A DNA stretch of 59,485 nt from Clostridiales bacterium (GCA_017552455.1 JAFZPX010000027.1:1-59485); one strand, 5' to 3'; shown: positions 16,651 to 26,173, counted from the stretch's first letter. Translations and numbers: made by a program. The notes: generated by a model not told the origin, from the letters alone.

Positions 16651-18000
16651 TTACTTGGAAAGTCTAGCCTCGAGAGCTGCCTTCTGATCCTCGTAACCGG
16701 GCTTGCCGAGAAGAGCGAACATGTTCTTCTTGTAAGCCTCAACACCGGGCTGGTTGAAAGGATTTACAGCGAGGAGATAACCGGAGATACCGCAAGCCTT
16801 CTCGAAGAAGTAGATGAGGTTTCCGAGATCGTAAGCTGTAGCAGCAGGCATATGAACTGCCATGTTAGGAACGCCACCGTCAACGTGAGCGAGAACTGTT
16901 CCCTGCATAGCCTTCTTGTTAACTTCGTTCATGTCCATACCGGAGAGGAAGTTAAGACCGTCGAGGTTGTCAGGATCGTTAGGGATCTCGAAAGATCTTC
17001 TTGCGTTGTCGATGTTAACAACTGTCTCGAACATGATTCTTGCTCCGTCCTGGATGAACTGACCCATGGAGTGCAGATCTGTTGTGTTATCAACACCTGC
17101 AGGGAAGATACCACGGAGGTCCTTACCCTCAGACTCACCATAGAGCTGCTTCCACCACTCTGTCATGTAGTGGAAAGAAGGCTCGTAGTTAACCATAACT
17201 TCTGTGGAGTAACCGGATCTGAGCAGGCAGTTTCTAACTGCAGCGTACTGGTAGCAAGGGTTCTCCGAAAGGGGCATCTTCTTGTATTCCTTAGAAGCGT
17301 CCTTAGCACCCTTCATGAGCTCTCTGATGTCGATACCTGCAACAGCGATAGGGAGAAGTCCAACAGCTGTGAGAACAGAGAATCTTCCTCCTACATCGTC
17401 AGGTACTACGAATGACTCGTAACCTTCCTCATCAGCGAGGCCCTTCAAAGCTCCGCGAGCCTTATCTGTTGTAGCGTAGATACGGTTCTTAGCCTCTTCC
17501 TTACCATACTTCTTCTCCATATAAGCACGGAGGATTCTGAAAGCGATAGCAGGCTCTGTTGTTGTACCGGACTTAGAGATGATATTAAGAGAGATATCCT
17601 TGCCCTCGATGATGTCCATCATGTCTGCAAGATATGTAGCAGAGATGGAGTTACCGCAGAACAGGATGATGGGGCTCTTTCTAACCTTCTTGGATGCTAC
17701 GTTAGCAAAAGAGTGTCCGAGCATCTCGATAACAGCACGTGCACCGAGGTAAGAACCACCGATACCGATTACAACGAGAACGTCAGAATCTCTTCTGATC
17801 TTAGCAGCTGCCTTCTTGATTCTGGAGAACTCTTCCTTGTCATAGTTTGTAGGAAGGTCGAGCCATCCGAGAAAATCGTTTCCAGGGCCGTTCTTCTTGT
17901 GAAGCATGTCGTGAGCTACCTTGATCTGGGGCTCCATTCTGTCAACTGCTTCCTGACCGCCGATAAAAGGCAATACATTGGAATAATCAAGAGTTACCAT
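16651..18000 (-). CDS. pgi: Glucose-6-phosphate isomerase
   Basis: A 449-residue cytoplasmic isomerase converting glucose-6-phosphate to fructose-6-phosphate. SIS-fold signatures are [12 protein letters not shown] and [17 protein letters not shown]. The phosphoglucose isomerase signatures [20 protein letters not shown] and [18 protein letters not shown] are also present, the latter with the catalytic lysine. The length suits the short bacterial type. AGGAG lies nine bases before the ATG. It has its own promoter and terminator. Confidence 0.97.
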   Translation of the reverse strand: MVTLDYSNVLPFIGGQEAVDRMEPQIKVAHDMLHKKNGPGNDFLGWLDLPTNYDKEEFSRIKKAAAKIRRDSDVLVVIGIGGSYLGARAVIEMLGHSFANVASKKVRKSPIILFCGNSISATYLADMMDIIEGKDISLNIISKSGTTTEPAIAFRILRAYMEKKYGKEEAKNRIYATTDKARGALKGLADEEGYESFVVPDDVGGRFSVLTAVGLLPIAVAGIDIRELMKGAKDASKEYKKMPLSENPCYQYAAVRNCLLRSGYSTEVMVNYEPSFHYMTEWWKQLYGESEGKDLRGIFPAGVDNTTDLHSMGQFIQDGARIMFETVVNIDNARRSFEIPNDPDNLDGLNFLSGMDMNEVNKKAMQGTVLAHVDGGVPNMAVHMPAATAYDLGNLIYFFEKACGISGYLLAVNPFNQPGVEAYKKNMFALLGKPGYEDQKAALEARLSK

Positions 18001-18039
18001 CTTTTATATCTCCTTTAGAGCTATTTTTAAACGTTATGT

Positions 18040-18048
18040 AGTATAACA
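18040..18048 (-). promoter_or_regulatory. Extended -10 promoter of pgi
   Basis: TGTTATACT on the minus strand matches an extended -10 (TGnTATACT), 40 bp upstream of the start. The -35 is weak. Confidence 0.5.
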
Positions 18049-18095
18049 CCCCAAAAGTGTCTATTTAAAGTGCTATTTTGCGCATTTTTCCTTGA

Positions 18096-19022
18096 TTATT
18101 TGAGGAAACCGTTAATTATCTGCTCCTCTGCCTCTTCCGCGGTCAGACCGAGCGTCATGAGCTTGTCGAGCTGCTCACCTGCAATCTTACCGATAGCAGC
18201 CTCGTGGAAAAGCTCAGCATCAACGTTATTAGCCTCAAGTGCAGGCACTGCAAGCACGTTACCGTTACCCATGATGATGGCATCGCACTCTGTGTGTCCG
18301 TGGCAGGCACTGTTTCCAATTACGCATGCATCGAACTTCTGATAGGAGTTGTCCTTAGCAACTGCACGGGAAACTACGTCTGCAGCTGCGCCGTCGCCGT
18401 TAAGCTCTGCGCTGTAGATGCTGTAAGCCTTCTGCTGCCCGTGTGTCATGAGTCTTTCCTGAATAAGAAGCTTCGCGTTTGCCGCAAGCTTAGCCGTTGT
18501 CTTACGGATGGTGGAGTCTACGCCTTTGATCTGCACCATCTCCATCTCCATCGCGGAGTCTTCCTCCATGGTTACTTCCGTGACAGGGTTAAGGATGCGC
18601 TTGCCGGAGCCGTCTCCGCTGCCGTAATGCTTTTCGATGTACTTTACGCGTGCGCCCTTACCTACGAAGAAACGGTGTACGCCATCGTGCTGAGAGTCCT
18701 GCTTACCGCAGTTGTCGATGCCGCAGCCCGCGACGATGACGACGTCACTTCCCTCACCGATATAGAAATCGTTGTAGACCGTCTCCTTGATGCCGGAAGC
18801 AGAGATAACGACAGGGATGTGTACGCTCTCGTTCTTTGTTCCGGGCTTGATCTTAATGTCGATGCCCGAGCCGTCTTCCTTGGAAATGATGTCGATATTT
18901 GCTGTTGTATTACGTCCTGCGAGCTTGCTGTTCGCACGGAAATTGTATGCACCCGCGGGTACCTCGTGAAGGTCCGCGATCTCTGCTATAAGTCTTTTCT
19001 GTATAGGATCTAATTCAGGCAT
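18096..19022 (-). CDS. sufB: SufB/SufD-like Fe-S assembly scaffold (minimal SufBC type)
   Basis: A 308-residue protein with the right-handed beta-helix core of the SufB/SufD family, much shorter than classical SufB (about 465). Conserved points are GCGIDNCGKQDSQHDGVHRFFVGKGA, the CVIGNSACHGHTECDAIIMG segment and the C-terminal AELFHEAAIGKI, holding the Glu and His region used in cluster assembly. GGAGGT fixes the start at 19022. The upstream extension seen in the longest frame lies inside sufC and is rejected. No cysteine desulfurase, SufD or SufU is nearby, so this resembles the minimal two-gene SmsCB-type system known from archaea and anaerobes. Confidence 0.88.
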   Translation of the reverse strand: MPELDPIQKRLIAEIADLHEVPAGAYNFRANSKLAGRNTTANIDIISKEDGSGIDIKIKPGTKNESVHIPVVISASGIKETVYNDFYIGEGSDVVIVAGCGIDNCGKQDSQHDGVHRFFVGKGARVKYIEKHYGSGDGSGKRILNPVTEVTMEEDSAMEMEMVQIKGVDSTIRKTTAKLAANAKLLIQERLMTHGQQKAYSIYSAELNGDGAAADVVSRAVAKDNSYQKFDACVIGNSACHGHTECDAIIMGNGNVLAVPALEANNVDAELFHEAAIGKIAGEQLDKLMTLGLTAEEAEEQIINGFLK

Positions 19023-19023
19023 C

Positions 19024-19764
19024 TTACACCTCCGTATACTTCGCGCAGGGGCTGACTGCATCGGGTGTTCCCGTAATGCTCGTAAGGATCTTGCTGCCCT
19101 CGCCCTGCTGCTTGATCTTGCCGTTCGCAATGACTACGATCTCGTCTGCGATCTTGAGGATACGTTCCTGGTGCGAGATGATGATGATGGAGCTGTCCTT
19201 GATGTTCTTTCGCATATTCTCGAAGATACGCGTCAGGTTCTGGAAAGACCACAGGTCGATACCTGCCTCAGGCTCGTCGAAAAGGCTCAGCTTCGTGCCT
19301 CTTGCAAGCACCGTTGCTATCTCTATTCTCTTGAGTTCGCCGCCCGACAGAGAGCCGTTTACCTCACGGTTGATGTAGTCCTTGGCACACAAGCCGACCT
19401 CTGACAGGTATGTGCACGCCTCGTGGAACTTCAAGTCAGCGTCCTTACCTGCAGCGAGCTTTAGCAGGTCGAACACCTGAAGGCCCTTGAACTTAACGGG
19501 CTGCTGGAATGCGAAGGACACACCTCTTCTGGCTCTGTCCGTGATGCTCATCTCTGTGATGTCTTCGCCGTCCAACAGAATCGTACCTGATGTGGGCTTG
19601 ATGATTCCTGCGATGAGCTTTGCAAGTGTTGACTTACCGCCGCCGTTAGGTCCTGTGACGACTGTGAACTTGCCGTCCTGTATATCGAGATCGAGTTCGT
19701 CGAGGATTCTCTTTGTCTCCCCGGCTTCTTCGACTTCATAGGTTAAACCTCTTATCTGAAGCAT
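19024..19764 (-). CDS. sufC: SufC-like ABC ATPase for Fe-S cluster assembly
   Basis: A 246-residue soluble ABC ATPase. Walker A is GPNGGGKSTL, signature LSGGELKRIEIA, Walker B LSLFDEPEAGIDLW, and the H-loop is in IIISHQERIL, all typical of SufC. It partners the SufB-like scaffold encoded one base downstream, so the two form a tight operon. It is divergent from a DUF4364 gene across an intergenic region with an 8-bp inverted repeat that could be a shared operator. Confidence 0.93.
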   Translation of the reverse strand: MLQIRGLTYEVEEAGETKRILDELDLDIQDGKFTVVTGPNGGGKSTLAKLIAGIIKPTSGTILLDGEDITEMSITDRARRGVSFAFQQPVKFKGLQVFDLLKLAAGKDADLKFHEACTYLSEVGLCAKDYINREVNGSLSGGELKRIEIATVLARGTKLSLFDEPEAGIDLWSFQNLTRIFENMRKNIKDSSIIIISHQERILKIADEIVVIANGKIKQQGEGSKILTSITGTPDAVSPCAKYTEV

Positions 19765-19820
19765 GTTAAAGCCTCCTTATCATTCATATGCCGGAGCTAT
19801 TATACAACGGTTTTTGAAAA

Positions 19821-19851
19821 TATAACATCGTTATCTGATGAAAATGTTATA
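19821..19851. promoter_or_regulatory. Inverted repeat in the sufC / DUF4364 divergent promoter region
   Basis: TATAACAT (19821-19828) and ATGTTATA (19844-19851) are perfect 8-bp inverted arms 15 bp apart. The right arm overlaps the DUF4364 -10 element. A candidate operator for a dimeric regulator. Confidence 0.5.
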
Positions 19852-19853
19852 AT
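19845..19853 (+). promoter_or_regulatory. Extended -10 promoter of the DUF4364 gene
   Basis: TGTTATAAT is a perfect extended -10 (TGnTATAAT), 25 bp before the start codon. Confidence 0.6.
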
Positions 19854-19878
19854 GTTTTCTGACAATAGGAGGACAGGC

Positions 19879-20430
19879 ATGAGCAATTCTGAGATATCAG
19901 ACGGCAAGATCCATATTCTTTATCTTGTTAAGAACGCACCGGGCGTCAGCTACCAGATGCTGATGGACAAGTGCCTCGAATCGCTCTACCTCGATTTCTT
20001 TAATTTCTCCAGATGCTATAACGAGCTGATCGCGGGCAACCTTCTCGATAAGGAAGTTGGCGACACCGGCACGGGCGAAGTTATCGGTTCCAACGAGACC
20101 ATCAAGATCACAAGGGGCGGAGAAGCAATCCTCGAAGACATCGAGAGCACGCTGAATCTGCAGACTCTGGGCTATCTTAAGAAGGCCGCCTCCGAGCTTC
20201 AGAACGAGGTGCGCGAGAAGAACGCTGTAAAAGCTTTCGCGAAGCCTTGTGCGGATGAGCTTGGCATGTGTGATGTCACCCTGTCCACCGTAAAGGACGG
20301 CAGAAGCTTCTCATGCTCGTTCAAGGTCAAAGCCGACGAAGTCGATAATGTCCTGGCACGCTGGAGGGCACAAAGCGGTGAATTTGCTGATGCTTTCGTT
20401 GCCAATATGCTCAATAAAGAAGATAAATAA
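19879..20430 (+). CDS. DUF4364 family protein
   Basis: A 183-residue cytoplasmic protein. AGGAGG fixes the ATG at 19879. The N-terminal half looks like a winged helix (KIHILYLVKNAPGVSYQMLMDKCL...DFFNFSRCYNELIAGNLL...ITRGGEAIL), as in the clostridial DUF4364 family. The C-terminal half is a beta-rich unit (CDVTLSTVKDGRSFSCSFKV). It is probably DNA-binding, but no target is known. It is divergent from the suf pair, so a link to Fe-S control is possible. Confidence 0.85.
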   Translation: MSNSEISDGKIHILYLVKNAPGVSYQMLMDKCLESLYLDFFNFSRCYNELIAGNLLDKEVGDTGTGEVIGSNETIKITRGGEAILEDIESTLNLQTLGYLKKAASELQNEVREKNAVKAFAKPCADELGMCDVTLSTVKDGRSFSCSFKVKADEVDNVLARWRAQSGEFADAFVANMLNKEDK

Positions 20431-20454
20431 TATTATTATTTGTTCGTTATTCGG

Positions 20455-20484
20455 TTTGTAAACATACCCCTTCCTGTCTATAAT
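20455..20484 (+). promoter_or_regulatory. Promoter of the amino-acid ABC transporter
   Basis: TTGTAA and TATAAT, 18 bp apart or 17 with a one-base shift, 35 bp before the start codon. Confidence 0.6.
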
Positions 20485-20518
20485 GCTTAATGTTGATAAA
20501 AATCAGGAGGGTTTTCAC

Positions 20519-21310
20519 ATGAACAAGAAGCTTATTAAGACAGTTTCTCTCGCTCTCATCGCATCCATGGGTTTCATCATGGCTGGTTGTTCCGGCGAGA
20601 CAGCTGAGACAGCAGAGGGTGGTTTCACAACTGTTACTGCAGGCACACTCACAATGGCTACAAACGCTTATTTCCCGCCTTATGAATACTATGAGGGCAA
20701 TGAGATCGTTGGTATCGATGCTGAGATCGCTCAGGCAGTTGCAGACAAGCTCGGTCTCGAGCTCGTTATCGAGGACGTTGAGTTCGATTCCATCATCGCA
20801 GGCGTTCAGTCCGGTATGTACGACATCGGATGTGCAGGTATGACAGTTACTGAAGAGAGAATGCAGTCTGTTAACTTCACAACAACATATGCTACAGGCA
20901 TCCAGTCCATCATCGTACTTGAGGGTTCTGACATCACAGACCTCGACTCTCTTATCGAGAGCGGCTGCATGGTAGGTGTTCAGACAGGTACAACCGGTGA
21001 TATCTACATGACAGATGAAGTTGGTGAGGACAGAATGGACCGTTACAACAAGGGTAACGATGCAGTTCTTGCTCTTCTTAACGGTGTTGTAGGCGCAGTT
21101 GTTATCGACAACCAGCCTGCTCAGGCATTCGTTGCTGCTAACGATGGCCTTACAATCCTCGAGACTCCTTACACAATCGAGGACTACGCTATGTGCGTAA
21201 GCAAGGACAACGAGGAGTTGCTCGCAGCTATCAATGAGGCTCTCGCTGAGCTCCAGGCTGACGGCACAATCGACGCTATCATCGAGACATACATCCCTTC
21301 CGAGGGCTGA
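20519..21310 (+). CDS. Amino-acid ABC transporter substrate-binding lipoprotein
   Basis: A 263-residue SBP_bac_3 family lipoprotein. The start at 20519 follows AGGAGGG. The lipobox IMAGC places the lipidated Cys at 24. The fold's signatures are FPPYEYYEGNEIVGIDAEIAQAVADKLG and GMYDIGCAGMTVTEERMQSVNF, and the ligand-binding TGTTGD turn is present. The exact amino acid is not certain (the Tyr-rich pocket entry is unlike basic amino-acid binders). A hairpin after the stop may set a higher level for this subunit than for the permease and ATPase that follow. Confidence 0.94.
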   Translation: MNKKLIKTVSLALIASMGFIMAGCSGETAETAEGGFTTVTAGTLTMATNAYFPPYEYYEGNEIVGIDAEIAQAVADKLGLELVIEDVEFDSIIAGVQSGMYDIGCAGMTVTEERMQSVNFTTTYATGIQSIIVLEGSDITDLDSLIESGCMVGVQTGTTGDIYMTDEVGEDRMDRYNKGNDAVLALLNGVVGAVVIDNQPAQAFVAANDGLTILETPYTIEDYAMCVSKDNEELLAAINEALAELQADGTIDAIIETYIPSEG

Positions 21311-21344
21311 TAGATAGCATAAAAACAGCTTATTGAAACACTAT

Positions 21345-21376
21345 AGCGGCGGAAATGGTACTTTATTTCCGCCGCT
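21345..21376 (+). terminator. Hairpin between the binding protein and permease genes
   Basis: A perfect 12-bp stem (AGCGGCGGAAAT with ATTTCCGCCGCT) and 8-nt loop, but only a short T-run after it. More likely a transcript stabiliser or partial terminator than a full stop. Confidence 0.7.
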
Positions 21377-21426
21377 TTCGCATTTAAAATAAAGAAGTTG
21401 CTTATTAAAGAATCGGAGTAGTGAGA

Positions 21427-22179
21427 ATGTATTTATACGAACTGTCGATCAGGGACTGGTGGGAAGATTTAAAAGCCACCTTCATCCTGAACTTCATAGC
21501 TGATGACCGCTATATGCTGTTGGTCAAAGGTCTGGGTAACACCTTCCTGGTTACACTGGGCGCGACCATCTTAGGCATCCTCTTAGGTGTCATTGTCGCA
21601 CTCGTAAGATCGACCTATGACAAGAACATCACCGATATGCAGCCCGGCTTTGGCAAGGGCGTGCTCATCACCCTTAACAAGATCGCATCCGCTTACCTGA
21701 CGGTAATCCGCGGAACACCTATGCTCGTTCAGTTGATGATCGCCTACTTCGTTATCTTCGTATCTATATCACAGCATAAGACCATCGTCGCGATCATCGC
21801 ATTCGGTATCAACTCCGGTGCATACGTCGCTGAGATCATCCGTTCGGGAATCATGAGCATCGATCCCGGCCAGTTCGAAGCAGGCAGATCATTGGGCTTC
21901 AACTATGCTCAGACAATGCTTTACATCATCATTCCTCAGGCACTGAAGAACGTTCTCCCTGCCCTCGCGAATGAGTTCATCGTATTGATCAAGGAAACAT
22001 CCGTATCCTGCTACATCGGTCTCCACGACCTGACCAAGGGCGGCGAGATCATAAGATCAAGAACATATACGGCTTTCATGCCGCTTCTTGCAGTAGCTAT
22101 CATCTACCTTGTGATCGTTATGTTCTTCACCAAGCTTGTTGGAATACTCGAGAGGAGGTTAAGAAACAGTGAGCGCTGA
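21427..22179 (+). CDS. Amino-acid ABC transporter permease
   Basis: A 250-residue inner-membrane permease of the HisM/GlnP family with five or six hydrophobic segments. The EAA loop reads [30 protein letters not shown], with [13 protein letters not shown] upstream. A GGAG lies two bases from GTG 21421 but eight from ATG 21427, so 21427 was chosen. It works with the adjacent lipoprotein and ATPase. Confidence 0.95.
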   Translation: MYLYELSIRDWWEDLKATFILNFIADDRYMLLVKGLGNTFLVTLGATILGILLGVIVALVRSTYDKNITDMQPGFGKGVLITLNKIASAYLTVIRGTPMLVQLMIAYFVIFVSISQHKTIVAIIAFGINSGAYVAEIIRSGIMSIDPGQFEAGRSLGFNYAQTMLYIIIPQALKNVLPALANEFIVLIKETSVSCYIGLHDLTKGGEIIRSRTYTAFMPLLAVAIIYLVIVMFFTKLVGILERRLRNSER

Positions 22180-22912
22180 TCATCTCATCTCGGTAAAAGA
22201 CTTAAAGAAACACTATAACGGGGGCGCCATCAAAGCCCTCGACGGCGTAAGCATAGATATCGACAAGGGCGAGGTTGTAGTTATCATCGGACCTTCAGGC
22301 TCCGGTAAGTCAACTCTCCTTCGTTCCCTGAACCTTCTCGAGACTCCCACATCCGGAAACATCTACTTTGAAGGCGAAGATATCACATCCAAGAATATCG
22401 ACATCAATAAGTTCCGTCAGAAGATGGGAATGGTGTTCCAGCACTTTAACCTCTTCCCTCACCTGACGATCTTAAAGAACATGACTCTTGCTCCCCGTAA
22501 GCTCAAGCATGAGAGTAAGGAGGAAGCAGAAGCTTTCGCTCGCGAGCTCCTTAAGAAGGTTGCTTTGCAGGACCGTGCCGATGCCTACCCTTCACAGCTA
22601 TCCGGAGGACAGAAGCAGAGAATAGCTATCGTAAGAGCTCTGGCGATGAAGCCGGATGTGCTGCTTTTCGATGAGCCTACGTCTGCACTCGACCCTGAGA
22701 TGGTAGGCGAAGTTCTCGATGTTATGAAGGACCTTGCCAAAGAAGGCATGACGATGGTTGTAGTTACCCACGAGATGGGTTTTGCACGCGAAGTCGGCGA
22801 CAGGATCATCTTCATGGATGAAGGTAAGATCGTCGTTGAAGGAACGCCGGAGGAGATCTTCGGGCAGACAGATAATGACAGACTTAAGACTTTCCTTGCG
22901 AAAGTACTGTAA
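22169..22912 (+). CDS. Amino-acid ABC transporter ATPase
   Basis: A 247-residue GlnQ-type ATPase. Walker [17 protein letters not shown]-loop [10 protein letters not shown], signature [11 protein letters not shown], Walker [15 protein letters not shown] and H-loop [12 protein letters not shown] are all intact. The GTG start follows AGGAGG and overlaps the permease gene by 11 bases, indicating translational coupling. Confidence 0.96.
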   Translation: MSADHLISVKDLKKHYNGGAIKALDGVSIDIDKGEVVVIIGPSGSGKSTLLRSLNLLETPTSGNIYFEGEDITSKNIDINKFRQKMGMVFQHFNLFPHLTILKNMTLAPRKLKHESKEEAEAFARELLKKVALQDRADAYPSQLSGGQKQRIAIVRALAMKPDVLLFDEPTSALDPEMVGEVLDVMKDLAKEGMTMVVVTHEMGFAREVGDRIIFMDEGKIVVEGTPEEIFGQTDNDRLKTFLAKVL

Positions 22913-22934
22913 AATAGAAAAGAGGTATATGACA

Positions 22935-23471
22935 ATGGGTGAATACGCAAAGGGTTACATTATCGGTTTCTATGATCCGATCCTAGGAATCAGAAACTTG
23001 AGCCAGAAGATGTCTACTTCCGTGGCTTTCATTTTCTCCGGCATCGGAGCAGCAGTACTCTACATACTCAGCGTTATAAGCAGATGCATCATCGCTCACG
23101 AGTATTTGGACTTTCCCTACTTTGTAAGGATCGCTTTCACAAGTCTCATGACATATGCGATCTACACATTCGGTATCGCAGGTCTTGCCGTGCTCGTCGC
23201 TTCACTTCAGGGCTCCAAGAGAAAGTATCCTGAGGTTCTTGCCGCAGTAACAATGTCTGTTATGCCCGGCGCACTCGTAAGGATCCTCTGGGGCCACTAC
23301 ATGAGCATGATCTTGGGACAGATCGGTTCCTTCTTCTCCACTCTCGGAATCGTTTATATCGCTATCCTTGTTATGGAGCATGTTAAGGACGACAACCTCT
23401 CCGGCAGAAAGCAGTTCCTCACAGCAGCCTTGATCACAGCAGGCGGAATGGCAATCGCAGCAGTTTTCTGA
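22935..23471 (+). CDS. Integral membrane protein of unknown function
   Basis: A 178-residue protein with about five hydrophobic segments and a cytosolic loop with HVKDDNLSGRKQF. I do not recognise a family with certainty; the shape recalls small YIP1-like membrane proteins. AGAGG is three bases from the first ATG (22929) and nine from the second (22935), so the second is preferred. It lies 22 bases after the ATPase gene and is probably in that operon, but a transport role is not evident. Confidence 0.75.
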   Translation: MGEYAKGYIIGFYDPILGIRNLSQKMSTSVAFIFSGIGAAVLYILSVISRCIIAHEYLDFPYFVRIAFTSLMTYAIYTFGIAGLAVLVASLQGSKRKYPEVLAAVTMSVMPGALVRILWGHYMSMILGQIGSFFSTLGIVYIAILVMEHVKDDNLSGRKQFLTAALITAGGMAIAAVF

Positions 23472-23501
23472 TCCTAACCTTAACAAATAAGGAGGACCGC
23501 T

Positions 23502-24653
23502 ATGGGCAGTGACTTTTTATACTCTCTTTTGTATTTGGAGGTAAATGTCATCTCCCTGGTTTTGGTCGCACTCCTTCACTATAAGACGAGCGGCCTTACC
23601 AAGATGGTCGCTCAAAGAAACTTCGCCATGGCTATCGACGCACAGATGGTATTCTTCATATCGGATACCATGTGCGTCACGATGTACTACGGACTGTTCA
23701 CATACATCCCGACGATAGTTTTCTTCTTTAAGACCGTATACTTTCTGTCAACGTCGCTGATGTGTTTCTACTGGTTTGTTTACTTCGAACACCTGCAGGG
23801 CACGTCATTCGTTAAGGACCGCAAGCGCGTGTTAATGTCTTCCGTTCTCGTTTGGATAACGGGATTACTGCTGGTCGTTAACATCTTTACCGGTATGTGC
23901 TTCTACATCGATGACAACGACGTCTACTGCAGAGGCCCGATGTTCATTCTGCTGTATATCTTCTCATATGCATATGTATTCTTTACCTGCAGCCGCGCCC
24001 TCGTGCGCATGTTCAAGAAGCAGTATTATTCACAGCGTCGCAAACTTATTAAACTTGCACTGTTTCCGGTCGGCCCCGCGATAGCGGGAATCATCCAGTT
24101 CATCAATCCCGCATTGCCGCTCGCCTGTGCCGCTTTGGCATTCGCGACCTTGATCATCTATATGGATTGGACAGATGAGATGATATCGGTCGACCCGCTG
24201 ACAAATCTTAATAACCGTAAGACGATCGACCATTACTATGAGATGTGGCATGACGACAAGGATGATAACGCATCGTTGTATCTTCTCATGGTCGATGCCA
24301 ACAAGTTTAAGAGCATCAATGATACATATGGCCATCTGCAGGGTGACAAGGCTCTGATCCGCATCGCAGATGCCATGAGACTGGCTATCAAGGGACATCA
24401 CAAAAGATCTCTCATCGCCCGTTACGGCGGCGACGAGTTCGTTATCCTTATCTGGGCTGAGAATGAAGTAGCTGTACAGAATATCATTGCCCGCATCGAC
24501 CGCGAGCTTCGCAAGCTCAACAAAGAAGCCAACGCGCCTTACGACCTTACTGTCAGCATCGGCTATGAGAAGGCGTCACCTGATATCTCACTTAAAGACC
24601 TTATCGAGAACGCCGACGAGCATCTGTACTCCGAGAAAGCAAAACTGCGCTGA
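23502..24653 (+). CDS. Membrane-bound diguanylate cyclase (GGDEF)
   Basis: A 383-residue protein with about six membrane segments in residues 1-220 and a cytosolic GGDEF domain (about 225-380) that makes cyclic di-GMP from two GTP. The active site is RYGGDEFVIL and the start of the domain reads DPLTNLNNRKTI. There is no RxxD inhibitory site five residues before GGDEF, so product inhibition at the I-site is not expected. GGAGGA precedes the ATG. The sensory membrane part has no named domain that I can assign. Confidence 0.93.
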   Translation: MGSDFLYSLLYLEVNVISLVLVALLHYKTSGLTKMVAQRNFAMAIDAQMVFFISDTMCVTMYYGLFTYIPTIVFFFKTVYFLSTSLMCFYWFVYFEHLQGTSFVKDRKRVLMSSVLVWITGLLLVVNIFTGMCFYIDDNDVYCRGPMFILLYIFSYAYVFFTCSRALVRMFKKQYYSQRRKLIKLALFPVGPAIAGIIQFINPALPLACAALAFATLIIYMDWTDEMISVDPLTNLNNRKTIDHYYEMWHDDKDDNASLYLLMVDANKFKSINDTYGHLQGDKALIRIADAMRLAIKGHHKRSLIARYGGDEFVILIWAENEVAVQNIIARIDRELRKLNKEANAPYDLTVSIGYEKASPDISLKDLIENADEHLYSEKAKLR

Positions 24654-24660
24654 CCCCGAA

Positions 24661-24753
24661 GGGTATAGCATAAAAAAACACCCCGAGCGAACTTACGCAG
24701 GCACTCCCGCAGGGTATAGCATAAAAAAACACCCCGAGCGGACTTACGCAGGC
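24661..24753. repeat. 42-bp direct repeat of a terminator arm (two copies)
   Basis: The 42-bp segments 24661-24702 and 24712-24753 differ at one base and have a 51-bp period. Each starts GGGTATAGCATAAAAAAACA and ends ACTTACGCAGGC. Both carry the same left arm that can pair with the single right arm at 24774-24794. Confidence 0.92.
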
Positions 24754-24794
24754 GCATCGCGCCGAGTACGTAGCGAGGGTGTTTTTTCTATGCT
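24718..24794. terminator. Bidirectional terminator between the GGDEF gene and tRNA-Thr
   Basis: AGCATAAAAAAACACCCCG (from 24718) pairs imperfectly with CGAGGGTGTTTTTTCTATGCT, with a GC-rich inner hairpin (GGCGCATCGCGCC). It gives a T-run on both strands, so it serves the GGDEF gene rightward and tRNA-Thr leftward. Confidence 0.85.
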
Positions 24795-24869
24795 GGAGCC
24801 TCCAGCCGGGATCGAACCGGCGACCTCATCCTTACCATGGATGCGCTCTACCTACTGAGCTATAGAGGC
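24794..24869 (-). tRNA. tRNA-Thr (anticodon GGT)
   Basis: A 76-nt cloverleaf with encoded CCA. The acceptor stem GCCTCTA pairs with TGGAGGC (one G-T pair). The D-arm region is AGCTCAGTAGGTAGAGC, the anticodon stem CATCC/GGATG has the loop ATGGTAA with anticodon GGT, and the T arm is GCCGGTTCGATCCCGGC. It reads ACC and ACT codons. The bidirectional terminator follows immediately. Confidence 0.97.
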
Positions 24870-24914
24870 ATGCTCAAAAAGCTTAAGAAGTATATCACAA
24901 AGATAAAAGCATTA

Positions 24915-26162
24915 TCAATAATCGAGGCCGTAAACATCCTTGACCGCAAAGGCAGCCAATCTCTCGCCCGGAGTCTTCTTATCCGACGGGTGAACATTAC
25001 CTATCTCACCGCAATCCATAATCTCGGCCATATAAGTATTTGCTACCGTATCAGCAACTATTCTTTGCTGCTCGCGGACAACTGCCCACAACTCTTCCTC
25101 GGGATCACCTTCAGGCGGGAACACCGGAAGCTGGCAGAACAGGAACGGCATATCCTCGTTACGGAAAAGACCACGCCACTGCTCTATCATCGTCCTGAAC
25201 ACAACAGCATAATCAGCACTGTGCGCGATCGTATCCTCCTCGCCCTGGTAGAAGATAACTCCCCTTAAAGCAAACGGAACGATCCTCATCAACATACCGT
25301 CAAACAAAGAACCGGGACGTCTTACAGACAGCGGCCCTACAGGGGGTGGCCATGCACCCGGACCGGTTATCTTCTCGACATCAAAGTATGTAATATACGG
25401 ATCTTTCTTCAGCACCTTATTAACTTTACTCTCGAACGTCTCGCACTCATCAAGATATGAAGCCTCAGCTTCAAGGTATTCCTCCCTTGAACCCCACGCA
25501 TCACACTTGGACTTGAACTCATCAAGATAGCGGCGGCCTTCCTCAGTGTTCCCGAGCGTCTCAACCGACTGCCAGCACGATACCGACGATCCGCCGAGAT
25601 AACAGCCTATAACACCAAAATGCAGATCCTCACCGTTAGCCTTCAGGTACTCCTGCACCTTCATCGCGAAGAAAAATCCTATTCCGCTCATGCCGTAGCA
25701 TGTATCGGAATCGATCACATCCCACTTAGTCTCAGCCTCGGCTTCAATAAGTTCCTCGTTTACCTTATCGAACACGGGAACGTTATAGAAATGAATATTC
25801 GTCTTCGGGCATGAAGCAACTACCGAAGCAGCATTCGCGGATCTTCCGAGAGGATATTCCATGTTGCTCTGTCCGCCTGCAAGCCAGACTTCGCCGATAT
25901 AGACATTATGGATCGTGATCTCATTGACCTGCGAATCAACCCACAGCGTGTAAGGACCTCCCGCAGGAAGCGCGTCCAATTCAATGACAAATGATCTGCC
26001 GTCTTCTTCTATATAGTCCGCAATACCTTCGCTGAGGATCTTATCGCCATCTATGATGCGTGCCAAGACCGATACCGCATTAGCATCAGCAACACCGAAG
26101 ACGCGGATCTGTGCGTTCCTTTGAAACACCATATTGTCCTTGAAAATACCGTTAAGTCTCAC
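24915..26162 (-). CDS. SASA-type carbohydrate esterase (sialate O-acetylesterase family)
   Basis: A 415-residue esterase without a signal peptide. An N-terminal beta domain (about 1-85) precedes an SGNH-like SASA domain. The nucleophile Ser is in GGQSNMEYP, the block around FYQGEED follows, and the catalytic Asp/His lie in MDCGEIGNVHPSDK. Family members deacetylate sialic acids or acetylated plant sugars. Lacking an export signal, it would act on imported oligosaccharides. It starts at GTG with AGGGG before it and is the last gene of the leftward carbohydrate-linked cluster. Confidence 0.88.
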   Translation of the reverse strand: MRLNGIFKDNMVFQRNAQIRVFGVADANAVSVLARIIDGDKILSEGIADYIEEDGRSFVIELDALPAGGPYTLWVDSQVNEITIHNVYIGEVWLAGGQSNMEYPLGRSANAASVVASCPKTNIHFYNVPVFDKVNEELIEAEAETKWDVIDSDTCYGMSGIGFFFAMKVQEYLKANGEDLHFGVIGCYLGGSSVSCWQSVETLGNTEEGRRYLDEFKSKCDAWGSREEYLEAEASYLDECETFESKVNKVLKKDPYITYFDVEKITGPGAWPPPVGPLSVRRPGSLFDGMLMRIVPFALRGVIFYQGEEDTIAHSADYAVVFRTMIEQWRGLFRNEDMPFLFCQLPVFPPEGDPEEELWAVVREQQRIVADTVANTYMAEIMDCGEIGNVHPSDKKTPGERLAAFAVKDVYGLDY

Positions 26163-26173
26163 GCTAAGCCCCT

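Noticed and set aside
19023..19130. Arg/Ser-rich extension upstream of SufB
   Set aside because: It overlaps the sufC coding end in another frame; GGAGGT fixes the start at 19022.
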